DNA of 64,000 bases from Phoebastria nigripes (lineage: Eukaryota > Chordata > Aves > Procellariiformes > Diomedeidae): the NCBI GenBank assembly GCA_035582835.1, contig JAYKAV010003094.1, positions 75,443-139,442 of the forward strand, given 5' to 3'. The notes beneath the pieces are model-generated. The model had not been told where the DNA came from and made no database searches. It was given only the letters and a program-made list of their open reading frames with translations. Each line of letters starts with the position of its first letter. Positions within the stretch are counted from its first letter, which is position 1. Made by a program: the position numbers and the translations under genes. Below are positions 26,146 through 38,735 of this stretch, piece after piece.

Positions 26146-27213
26146 TTTAACTCTGTCTTGAAGTCTTATGGTAGTACTCCTGGGTTGTTTTAAAAAGTTG
26201 TATTACTAGAGCATATTCTTGTCTGTCTGGCTGAAAACTTTACTTTTACTTTCCAAATTAACACATTTAAGGTCATCAGACAATGTAATCTCCTACCCCC
26301 ATTATAACACCAAACAGATAATAATAATTAAACTTCTGAAAAACTATGGGGCACCTAGAATTGTTGTTACTTAGTATAAATCTTGATCAGCTTGCTCAGG
26401 CTGCACACTTCTGTAAATGGATGGCTCCAATGGACGGCTCATGCATCTGTCTCTCTTTTCTTGACTCAACCACACTTTGGGACGTATGGCTTTCTAATTA
26501 AAAAACATTGCCATCATGAGTTGTATATGAAAGGTGAAGGTATAGCAGACCTCATTTATAGGTGTCATTCTGATTTATTTTGGATGGTTGGCTGACGCCT
26601 GTAATTATATATTTAAATAAATAAATCTACACTTGCTATAAGCCTGTCAAGAGTGCAGGAGATTCACAGCCTTTTTATATGTGCATTTATCACATCTACA
26701 TACCTGCAGATACAAATGTCTCTAAAGGAAACTCATGAAAAATAATGTGTCAGTGACCACTGGCAAATAGAATTTTCTCCATTCTCTTTCTCTCTTTGAC
26801 TGGGAAAAAGCTCTGAAGTACCTTTCAAACTGAACTCAACAATCCTTTCTGAAAGCTGTACAAGCTTACAGGATTAATTTAAAAAGGCTTTTTGCTACTA
26901 GAAGATTTTTCTGCAAATACTTAGCCACAGACGATTGTAAGGATTGGTTTTTTTCAACAGGAAACACTTTTTTTATCTTCTATACCATCAAAAGGAAGAA
27001 GACAAACATGGCAAATATTGCATATAAGGCTTATCAAACATATCAAAAAGTGAACAGATTTCAACTTATAACTGTTTTTAAGGAGAGAAAATACTTGGAT
27101 TAAAAAGGCTTTTTAATAGAGGAAGATATAAAAACAGTGACTGAAAGTTAGCCAGATACATCTTGTGCTTTTTATTTTGAATATATCACAACAACAGTGG
27201 TTAATAACTGAAC

Positions 27214-27240
27214 AAAAAAAAAAAAAAAAAAAAAAAAAAA
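27214..27240 (+). repeat. A27 homopolymer
   Basis: Twenty-seven A. No processed-gene sequence is recognisable upstream, so it is taken as a simple repeat. Confidence 0.9.
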
Positions 27241-30200
27241 GGTAAATGTGCACTTTATGTTCTGATGTTTTCAAATTAAATCTCAATGCCTTCTGAAAGA
27301 TAAGCTTCCTTTAAATAAGACCTACTGGGTTTTATTGCAAGATTGAAAAAACACCGTTCTCTAGCCCTCTCATAAGTGATCTAACTAGATGACCAAGTGA
27401 TTTCTTCTGTCTTTAAAATGTACTAATCACTTACAAAAAGCTTCCCTTTTTTTTGCTAATGCAACAAGTCTCTGTTTGAACAGGAAGGATAATGCAGTAA
27501 AGAAGCACTGCAAAGTACATTTTTATTTAACCTTGAAAAGCTGACAGTCAAGCACGTGAAAGCATATAGTTTTGAGCTGGAAATATTAAAGTGTCATTGT
27601 TGGACAACCATATTTGGCAACAGCCAGGCTCCAGTCCGGCAAAGTTCCTAGGTATGAGTGCAATTCTAAGCTCAAGAACATACCTAGTAAAGCAAATAAA
27701 ACTAGAAAACTGATAAAGTTATGTATATGCTTAAATGTCTTTTGGAGCAAAACCCAGTGCAATAATGCTTGTGGCTCACTGGGGGATACAGTTGCCATCA
27801 TCATGAAATGAAATACGGTTAAGAGAAGTTCTAACACAGCATGAGAAGCACTTTTACCACATTATGCAAATTAGATTTTTTTTTTTTTTTTGGCAACTAA
27901 GTGCAATGTTTTGAAACTGCTATTAAAAATGAAATTGGCAATTAAGAAATAGTTCACCTCGGTAAAGAGAACATACTTTGCTCAATTTCAGGGGAGGTGA
28001 AGGTTGTAAAGAACATAATAAGTATTTAGTGTCTGCCTTGCAAAGCCATTTCTACAATTTGAGAAACAAGGGACACGGAGAAACTACATAAACATCCATA
28101 TGAGGTATTTAATCTCAGTGGAGTCTGTATTCTCTGTGGCCTCAGTAAACAAAGAGGGCTTATCCCTTCAAGTCCCATACCAGTTTGTGAGGTAGCTCTA
28201 GTAAAAATGGCTACCCTCATACATATGTAAACATTCTACCTAATTTTCTTTCTGCAGTTGTCTAGTGGGTCCATATTAGAGCTGTAACATCCTTCATATG
28301 CTTGAAATAAACAAAATAGACTAGCCAGCATCGCTATTATAACAAAATTAATAAGAAAAGATATAAAACAAGTCAAAGTAATAGTTAAAGGGTAATACCT
28401 TAATCCTCATTTCCCTGACTATTTTTGCACAAATATTTCTGTTCGGAAATTCCCCAGCATCATCAAACAATGTAAAAAGTCCTTATACTCCTCTAGATTA
28501 ATAAAAAGAAAACAGTAGCTTTGGTAATCAGTATTAGCCAACCTCCTATTTCAACACAGAGCCCTTAGCTTTATTCCATTCCAGTAGGACTCTAAGAACC
28601 AGCTGTCCTTAATCTGATCTCCTGTTCCAGTCAATCACGGTTTACCCTGAGCAGCATGGAGAGGAAGATTCAGGTGTTGACACTTGCTTTTAATTCCTGT
28701 GTGCTGATGAAGCACTGCTGCGGTATGATCACTGTGCTTCTTGAGTCATTGATTTTCTGTGTTTTCCAGTTGGCCTTCATATCCATTGGTTAGTAACTTG
28801 ACTAATACAACAATCTCTTCTACAGAAGCTTGGATAGGTATGTTGTGGATTTTTCTTGTTTCTTACAGTCTATATCCATGTAGGGATTGAATAATATCCA
28901 TCTAGGGCTAGATTAAAGAATTACTTACTTCTCTGTATAAAAACTGTTGTTTTACCACTAACACACCAGTCACATAGGTGGATTTATACTTCCTGAAAAA
29001 CAGCCTGGTTTAGCAGGGCCTTCTGTCAGTGTGTTTAGCTAGAATTTACTTCCTTTTGACGTTACTGTAGAGTTCTGGCTACATAACATAGAAGCTGTAG
29101 GGAGTAGGTGGGAGTGAGGTAAAGAAGTGCTTGTGAATTTTAATAGCTGTTTCACTTTAAATGTGTTTCAGTATCGCTACTCTTATTTCTTTATAGTAGT
29201 TGCAGAGGAATTGGGTTTACAGATTTTATTTTTTTTATTGTTTTAGTGGTTTAATATCTCAGTAATCTAGAAAAAGAATGAGATGAAAGTTAACATGAAC
29301 AGAGAGTCAACACTCTCTGTAGGAGAAACTATGGTGCCAGAAATGGCTTATATCTGTGTTATTTTTCAATTAAAATGCTGCCAGAAAATATGGATTCAAC
29401 TTCGGGGGCGGGGGGGGAAGTTTGGCAAACAAAATTTTGTTTTTCAAAAGGAACTTGACCTAGTCACTGCATGAATATCAAATTGTACTTAATATGTTTT
29501 GGAGTGCTCTAAAACAGCTGAGTTTTAATCATGAAGGTAATATTATTTAATGTGATAAACTAATGTTCATAATATTTATTCTGATGAAAAATTTCTACTG
29601 TAATGAGTGGGAAAGAGTTTACAAAAGCTCAAAAGGAATTAGTCCATAGATTGTTGAGGAAGCACATCCTCACACATACATGTGTATTTAGGACCTGGTT
29701 TTATTATACACAGAGATAAAGTTCTTATTTCAGTAGGAGTAAGTCTTGTGATGTATGGTAGTTTAATGAATATTTGTTTTCTCATCTAAGTGCTTTGTTT
29801 ACTTTTTAGAATCTTTAGGTGGCCTTTAGGTGGAGGAGTAGGGGAACTACATGAAATAGAAAAATGGAGGAAAAAGTAATGTTAAGATCATGAACAAGAA
29901 ATATGCTTATGTGAAAAAGAAATATAATTAAGCATTTCTGAAGGAGTAATGTTTCTGTAATGTGAAACTAGATCAGTGGGAGCAAACATATCATTAATTA
30001 TATACTGACAATTTGCAAGAAAAATCAGTATAGCTCTGTTGATGTTAAGACAAATGCACCATTTTAAAGTTTGGCCTGTGTTTTCTCTTCCTAAACCACT
30101 GAAATCAATCAAGCTTATTACCTTGCTCTGTATAATTATATTTTTAGCTAGACAGCTGTTACTGAAACCACCCCAGTGAATGAGTCTTCCTATTTTTTGA

Positions 30201-31974
30201 TGTCCAACACCACATAATTTACTAACTGTGATTGTTCTTACAGAAATATGACTTTATAAGTGGAAAACAGTTTAAAATGGGTGCCATCTAGAGACTTTCA
30301 AAGCAAATTTTACCCTTCCTTCTGATAGCTTTTTAATTGGTGAGTATATTTCTGGAATTAGGAGGTACATAGAATGAGATCCAGGGTAATTTCTGGAACT
30401 GTGAAAAGTCACATTAATCCTTTGGGATTTGGTGATTGGGTCAAAATGCAGGCATTTTGATACAGTTTCCTTTAAAAGAATTTTGAATAGGTGTAGCAGA
30501 TGTTTTCTAATGCAATCTGAGTGCCCCAATTAGTTCTAGTTTGTGGTTTGTTTTTGGTTTGTTTTTTTTTTAAAAGTGACAGAAGTTGGATGGGCAAATG
30601 AAAGAAACTATACCTCAGTTGACAATCAGTAATTGGAGGAAAACTAATGGAGTAACTGAAGAGAAAAAATTAAATGAAATGAGATCTTCCTGTGAAAAGT
30701 GTCCTTTTTTTCTTCTCAGAGTGAAAATACGGTCATTAGAAAGGTGTTTTTCTTCTTTGAGATTGTATTGTTGATAACTATTTTTATGTTGTTATCATGT
30801 TTTCTACTCTTATTAAAAAATTTGGGACCTGAATGTCTAAGTAACTACTGCATTGTTCCCTGCTCAGTGGATTTGGACAAATTAATACAAAGCATACTAT
30901 GAATAAATGTGTAAAATGTACTAGTTCGTAATCTGTAATTTGACTTTTTTCTCCTTCATGGAGAGCAACTAAAGTTTAGACATAAGGAAAGGATATACAG
31001 AAAGTAGTAGTTTGATTTCCCTTCCCACCCCCATGTGCAGATCTGGCCAGTTAGCATCTAATTAACAAAGACTGCTATGGCTGTTAAACAGACTTTTTGC
31101 TGTTTTGATATGTGAATNTATACTGAATTTTCTTCTTTGGAACCAAATTTCTGATAAGTAACTTTTCTTGATTCCTGGAAAAGTTCAGTAGAAGAGATCA
31201 CAAAAAAGCAAAATGTAATATCTTGTTTTGTCAGGCTTAGTGCTATTATTATTAGATCCTATATAGCCTAACAGTCTGGGATGCTTATGTGCAGGCAAAA
31301 TTTTGGCCAAAAACACTAACCAGAAAAAAGATGAAATAGAAAGGGGACTGTAACATCTAGGAAAAGCTTTTCTAAAGCATTCTATAAGGGGATCTTCTAT
31401 CTAGATTCTTAACTTACCATATATTTGTAAAATAAATAACAAAAATTTAGAGCAGATGGAAATGTCTAATATTGTCCATTCCTACTGATTTACACAAGAT
31501 AATACACTGCACTTTTCAGGAGTGATACCAAAACAGTTGGTCCAAATGTATTTGCATTTGCAGTAAGTAGGGAGGGACTTGGTGTTAAATAGAATAAAGA
31601 GAAATCTTGTTTCTGAATCTTAAAATGTTATTACCTCATTAAACAACTCTGATATGCTAAAAAAAGCCAAATGTTTCTTTAATAAGAGTTAAAAGTAACT
31701 CTTGTACTAAAACCTCTGCAAATGTTAGATAGAGAACGATACAGGTGCTCTCTATATAGAATGTGTGGGAAACTTGAGAGCTAGAAAGGGAAATGAGTAA
31801 TTATTAACTGATCATCTGAGTACTTTTTGGGGAAAGACATTACCTGCTTCAGTTCATTTTGGAATACACTAATCCTGAATTGGATAAAAGAATGCCTCTG
31901 AAGATAATATTCTTGCCTATTTAACTGTTCCTTGTGTGTTGTCCTTGCAGGTGCTCATTTTATTTATTTAAAAA

Positions 31975-32060
31975 TACTTCAGAGGATATTAATCTAGAAT
32001 CAGAAGACCTAAGATTCAAATTCCATTTGTCTGATACTCTTTTGGTATTCATGTGTGCCA
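31975..32060 (+). mobile_element. MIR-like SINE fragment (+)
   Basis: The sequence around TAGAATCAGAAGACCTAAGA followed by TTCAAATTCCATTTG and TCTGATACTC matches the MIR/tRNA-SINE segment 'gaatcaggagacctgggttcaaatcc...ctgctact'. Only this middle part is recognisable. Confidence 0.5.
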
Positions 32061-35000
32061 TCCTTACCATATCATCATGTACTAGTACATCATGTAGCGC
32101 ATACCTGTGTTTAAGACACTTATTAAAATATCAAATTCTGAGTAATTTTTAGTTGATAACTAAGGTAATAACACTGTTAAATTATATGGAGTTTAGAGCT
32201 AGCAAAGTTCTTACCTGCAAGAGAAGTGTAAGATTTGCCAGTCTTTAGGTTTTTGTGGTTTATATTCAACTTTGTAACAATAAGTAAACGTGTGACACAA
32301 TGCACTTGAAGCATAATGCTTTCTTACCATCTAAAAATAAATTACCTAGCACTCAGAAGGCCATGTTGTCTATGCTGTTCTCAGACAAAAGCATCATGTG
32401 TACCATAAACCCTTAGGAGATCCAAATGGACAAAGAGACTGTCACTGTGCTAAACTTTTATGATCATTGCAGCAAGACATCAATATGCAAAAATAATTCA
32501 ATTTGTTTAAACCCAGTTCTCTTCCCAGTTTTTGTGATCTGTAGGTGACTGCGAGGCAGTCAGTGAGGAAAAGGCAGTCCCTTCATCAGGGAGGGAGGCT
32601 TATGACTGAAGTCTCTTAGATAAGCACACGTCTCCCTTCCATATTTAATAAAGAGGCAAAACACAGGAAGAGAACTTCAGACAACTTGGATAACAGGTGT
32701 AAAATATAATGTGGCTGCTAAATAGACAACTGGAATAAATGGGTTAGGAAATGCATTTAAAAACTGGAATCTCTTAAAAGAGCTTGGAATTGCTTAAAAT
32801 GTTTAAACGTTTTATGTGTGGATTAAACTAATTTAGGGGTAAACTTACCTTTTTTAGCATTGCTGCGGGCTACTTCAGTAACTAAGGTAATGCCATGTGT
32901 CATACTGCAGAATAAAAAGACTGCAACAACAAAAAATGTAGTATTCTCATTAGAACTTGATGGGACTCTTCTAGAATATTGTCTGAAACTTTGGTCTGAG
33001 TTGGATTTATCACTCCATAAAGGAAGTAGCAACAAACAAAAATTATGATGAGTTTTAAGAAATCTGGCATATAGTCAAAAGTGGTGGGAATTTAGATCAT
33101 TCATGACTTAATATGTTTCTTCTTTTTTTTTTTTTTTTTAATTGCTTTGAAAGATTCTGTTAAATTGTTTTTTACAATACTTGCGATGTGTTTTCATTTT
33201 GGTATTCAATTTTAAAAAGAAATTATTTTAAAGGCCTAAGACTTTAAGCCTTCATTTGTAATTAGTTAAACCTTATTCATGTTATTTAGGAAAAAATCTC
33301 CTGGTTATGGTTATTTTAGGCAATATGGCTACAAGAAGGTGAGGTCAATTAATACAGTCCTTAGCACTTAGATAGGATCAGCTACACCTGTGGCATTCTT
33401 AACTGAAACTTGTCTATCAATGTTCTTAAAAACAACCTGTTATGGTGCTGAGTTGTTCTTAGAAAATTTCTAGCCTGAGTCTTCCTTTCTGCTATGCAGG
33501 ACCATTACTTCTTGTCTTATTCCTGAGAGCAAAGAAAATAAACTATTCTTTTCATCTTTGCAGCAGTTTTCAAAGGCTACCATGTCTTCCTCCTGTTCTC
33601 TCTCCTAATACGCTAAATAACACTTTACAGAACCTACGTTTATCTAAAGGAATACTCTGGGACCGGGATACTTCTTATTGCAACATCTAATTTTGTTACG
33701 TCTATTTAAGTTTCATTTCTAACATAATGCTGTTGACCTTAATGTAATGTGCATACAATGAAAGGACATACTCAGAAACCAGGTATTGTTTAACACTAAG
33801 AAATCTAATAGCGTGAGAACTCATTTTGTTTTGAATGTCACAAAGTTAAATTAGTGTTCAAAAAAAGTTAATAATTTCATAAAGCTCAAAATATTGCTCA
33901 AGTCTAGTATGTTATTTGACTTAGTAGACTCCTACTATGTAGTGATCATGTGTTTTTTCAAATTAGTATCTTATACTGTTTCAAAAGTACTCATCTTTTG
34001 GATTAAAAACTTGATAACTATCAAAAAGCTATTAATTTCTATACCTACAGACAAGGCTACATTTACATATACTGCTCAGGTCTTAAAGGTAGTCACCATA
34101 AGATCTTAAAGATGAAAAGGTTTTATGTGAAATAAGAGGGGAAGTTTTGTTACCTAAAAGCCTGAGGCTAAATGTTGTACTATTTTCGAAGAGCTTTATA
34201 AATGTCATCAAAAACTGGGACAAGACCTTCCTCTTTTAGTTAGACATATAGAGTGAATATTAAGTCACAAGTTGATCAGCTATGTGGATTTCCTTTAAGG
34301 GAAGATAAGTAACAAAATTATAGAATATTTTAATAGCTGAACTGGGTAGTAGAGTAGGAACCAAATAGTACCAGGCACTCAAGACACAAATGCTACGTTA
34401 AAGATAACCGTAAAAATTACCTAATGATTTTCTGTGATAATTTAGATTTAGAAAGACTAACATAAATGAGATTTACCACTCTATTGCTAGAATTCAATTA
34501 CCTTTGTCTGTTGGATAAGTTTTTCTTTTTTTCCTTTTACAAATGGCCAGAGTTTTTAAAATAAACAACTCTCAGCATCTCCCATAGAAAGAGGGGAAAA
34601 AACATTTATTCTCAAATTAAGGACAGGAAAAACTCAGTCTTTAATGCATGTTTCCTAAACATCTTGTTAATGCTATTATGATATTAAGATATTTAGGATA
34701 GTCTTTTCAAAATATCAGTGCTAAACTTTGAGTAAAATTGAATCAAATAATAAGTGTCTAACTTTGTATTACCTACCCAAGGAGGAAGCATGGTTACTGT
34801 TGCCTAAACCTTGAAAAAAGGATATGATGTCAGTCTCCCATCTCCCAAATGAGTTCCCCATTCACTAGATTTTTAAAATTCTGCTCCTTGTTTTTGGCCC
34901 AATAAATCTTTAGTCGCTGTTTCAGGAGCTCTTTCAGCTCTAGAAAAACAGTTCAAAGTATAGGCTGAATTTGGTGACTTATTACTCTCCTGAGGGGAAG

Positions 35001-35999
35001 GACGAATCTTGTGACTTTTGCATCTGGGGTAAATGACCATGATTCTACATTTATTGATGTGCTTAATATGGCCGGAGTATACTTTAATGTTTGTTTATTG
35101 TTAGTGTTCTAACAGCCTAAAACACATACTAAGCATTAAAATAGCAGAAGGAAAGGAAGATTTTTTTTACCCTAGCTCGCTCTTTCTAAGTTGAGTGAAG
35201 TGCTACTGAATCATAGGCAGCTGTCCTGTGACTTCTTTCTGATTATCCCTCTGAATATTATAGAGTACTGGATATTGACATATCTATTAATTATTGGTGA
35301 TTTAGGGTGGTTTCTAAAGACACTGAATTGAAGGAGAAATAAATGAAAGATAATGCAATTTAAAGGGTGAAAGGGAATGGTTCCAACAGGAACCATCCCA
35401 TTTCTCACTTCATCATCTATTGAAATATAACGGGGTTATATATGCATGTTATTAGCTGGAGAAAAGTNAAATAATTTGAGCAACTATTCCTTTCTTCTGG
35501 TAAAAGCATAGGCTTCTAGTTGCCCCTTAAAATGTAAGTTATCTTATTTTAGGCTACTGAATACATAAAACTAAGAAGATGCTTCAGAACTCAGTGGCAA
35601 TATGAATTGGACGTACCTAGACAAGCTGCTATTCTAATTTGCATTTTTCTTCTGTTTCCACATCAGAGTTTAAGCATTTATTTATGACCACATAAGGGGA
35701 AAGCAGTGAAATACTGAATTTGGCTAAAACAAGAATCACTCTACCAAATTAGAGATGGAGAGCTGATGTATTTTCCTTTTCATCTACTGTATAATATTTT
35801 GAATTTAAAGAAAAAATAAATCTGAATTGAATGTTTATGGTGACTCATACCAGCTAAGTTCCTAAAACGACAAAGCAGCATNATTACCTATGATTCTAAA
35901 ACTAAATCATCATGCCATTGCTCAGGCATTATTTAAAAGGCTTAAGTAGACTTCCCAGGGAGGCTCATTTCCATCCAAATCAAATCTATCGCAAGTGTT

Positions 36000-36330
36000 A
36001 TCCCACCCTATTTGTAATGCCTGGTGGGACACTTAGGGCTTCTGTTGTTTATGAAGTATTGCAGTGTAAGTAATTTGCCTGCGTAAGAGATCTATAGCTT
36101 GAAGGTCAAAGGTCTTGATCGCCTGTGACCCAGAAACAAGAAATGTTTAGCCTTTCTGTGTACATAAAGTTTGGCCACTTCAAAACCTTTTGAATGTGCC
36201 TGTGCTGTGCCCCTGCAGCTTTATGTGACTCTTCTCTTAACAGTAATTGTTTTTAAAATTCCTTTAAAAATAGTACCTTGCAGGGACTGCTTGGCTTCCC
36301 AGAGTGAATAAAAAATACATTCACTGTCAC
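36000..36330. promoter_or_regulatory. Candidate regulatory block with DR1-type nuclear receptor site
   Basis: A mixed-composition block without repeats. It holds AGGTCA-A-AGGTCT (36,103-36,115), a direct repeat of nuclear-receptor half sites with 1-nt spacing, one mismatch in the second half. DR1 elements bind RXR heterodimers, HNF4 or COUP-TF proteins. The surrounding sequence has the look of conserved noncoding DNA, which I cannot confirm without an alignment. Confidence 0.3.
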
Positions 36331-38722
36331 AATCAAGCTCTCAGGAGTAAATGATACACTTGCCTAATAATTTGTTGCTTTAGGTTACTGTGTAAGCAGT
36401 GGCCTAAACTGTGATTTCAAATATAGTATTTATCTTCGTGGGTTTAACGACCTGTGCAACTTTGGGTATGGTAATTAGCATTGATGATTTTTGTGTTCCA
36501 TAAAATCTCAGCTTACAATAATGCAGTATATATAAGTAACTTATACATGTTACCTGAGAAAAGAACTTACTTTGGTTAACTTCAGGTATCTCTCAGATGC
36601 AAGAAAGGATTTTGCCAAATGATCTGGAATTTATCACTGCCACTGCTGGATCAGGCAGCAAGAGAAATTAATCCAAAAATATGCTAAAAATTTGAACACA
36701 AACAGGGATTTTGGTGCAGTCTCCTTCCCAGTCTTGAGTGTGATCTGAGCAACATTTTAACACTTTTTATTTAACACATGCTAACCTCTGTGTGACGGTC
36801 TCTCAAGGTTCTTGGCAATGAGATTTTTATGGTGAGTTGAATCTCTCCCTTGCCTTGGGGCTCTGTGTTAGTTCTCATAACATTCCTTTTTTGGCAGAGT
36901 ACTGCTACGCTACTAAGACCCCTGTCAGAAATATATAGCCTAAATCCATATTAGGCAAAATAGTTCTAAGGATGGTCAATCAAATCTCCTTAGGTCTCCA
37001 ATTTGCAGATTTGTTTCTTTTCACTACTGATGAATGGAGGCTAGTAGCAAAATAAGGTCTTAAGAGCAAAAAACAGATTATGTTGTGGAACTAGCAAATG
37101 GTGGGTTAATGGGGAGAGCAAGGCTCTTTATCCATCAGTTGTTCACGATACAAACTTATGTCAATTCTGAGCAGAGAAGCTCTCCTTGACATTACCCCAG
37201 CAAAGAGCTTCTCTTACACAGCTATGTTGGTCTCTTTCACTGTGTACAGCTGAAAAAGCAGGACGTACAGTAGGCAGGTCATGGTGAAGTGCGATTAGGA
37301 TAAGAGTTTACACCTGGGACCTTGTAGCAATTCTAGAATAAGTCATCCAGACTTGGTGTTTAATGGATATACTGCAGAAATGGAGTGTCCATATTGCTCC
37401 AGTTACATGCTTATTTAGCTGATTTAGCGTATAAGCCAATTAAATTATTTTATTTGACTTAAGTTTTTATGTGAGCCCAATCTCTGACCTACTTCCTTCT
37501 CAAACTTTTCACACACCTCCCTATTTTTGCAACCTTTTCTTATGGAGAGAGGGACTAAAGAAAAGCATGTTTTGACTATTAAAGCTTTTATATTTTCTTT
37601 TCAAGGGCTGGGGCAGGGGTAGAAAGAAAAAGCATCACTATTGAATGTGACTGTAAATAATTAGCTGTAGTCTATGTAAAGCAAATATGTTTAATTCATA
37701 ACTATACCTTATTGTAAATTATTTATTAATGCTTCAGTTCTTACTTTTGCTCCAGTTATCTCAAGTAAACCTCAGAAAAATATGTTCATGAATTTCATCA
37801 AGCTAAATATCTTTTCTTATTATGTAAAGCCCTGTGATTGAACCGATGTTCATGTGGTTAAACAACAGTTCCAAACAGTGGGGTTGAATGTATGTTTTTT
37901 ATGGTGGCTTACAAGGTCTCTGTCCCCTTGAAGTTTTTGTTATATCCAAACTGGCTAGAGGTAGGATGACAACTGACAAACCTAGATGGAAAGAAAAACT
38001 AGGATGCAGTTCTGTATGCAGTTTGTAAATTATTCACATTGCTATTTTATTTGTTTCAGTGATATCATTAAGTTGCCATTGATACAGAAAACCACTGTAA
38101 ATTGGAACATAATATGCTTTTCTAACTACATCTTATTTACATAGCATGACACACTTTAGCAGTAGATACTAGTGTAGTCTTACATGGAAAATGTAAGACG
38201 AAAAGTAAGTTACTTAAGATAACCAGGTTAATTGTAATTCTGAGACAGACATGGCATGCCTGCGTTTACTGATTGTCGCAGCTTAACTTTAATCGTTATA
38301 GCTGACAATGTTTTATCTCTTTTATACATGGCTCTTAGTCCAACTATTAATTTTCCTTGAAGGGANGGGGACTTACAGGTCAGTGCTGACTTTAAATTAC
38401 AATTTAGTTTTAAAGAAAGTCAAGTAGTCTGTTGACCATGTGGGCTGCTTTTCACTTTGGAAGGTACCCATAATTGTAAAGCTGTTTGTCATTTTAAGAC
38501 TAGGAATATGACCTGAGTTCCCAGGCCCACATAGCAAATAAACACTTGTGTCTCTTGGGAGTAGTACTACTAGCCTACTACTAACTTTGGCTCGTTATAC
38601 CAAGATCATTGAACATTTAGTCCTTTTGATGTACTGTGTATGTGATACATAAGGATGAGTGAGTGGGTGTTGCTTGGAAATGTCCTCTGTTCATCTATAA
38701 TATAAACAGGCCATACTTACCG

Positions 38723-38735
38723 GTCCCTAGGTAAC
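38723..38735. promoter_or_regulatory. X-box-like (RFX) motif
   Basis: GTCCCTAGGTAAC; on the minus strand GTTACCTAGGGAC. It has one perfect RFX half site (GTTACC) and one imperfect half site at the canonical spacing. A single motif only; function is inferred. Confidence 0.25.

Larger units (their letters stand above)
23691..31974. other. Intergenic, AT-rich, no gene seen
   Basis: Open frames continue on the + strand to about 24,093 after the gag-like relic but show no recognisable domain. Otherwise there are homopolymers (T near 24,370 and 27,876; A27 at 27,214), the twin T tracts and the hairpin at 26,114. The 125-codon minus frame at 25,434-25,811 is a by-product of purine-rich sequence. 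Confidence 0.6.
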
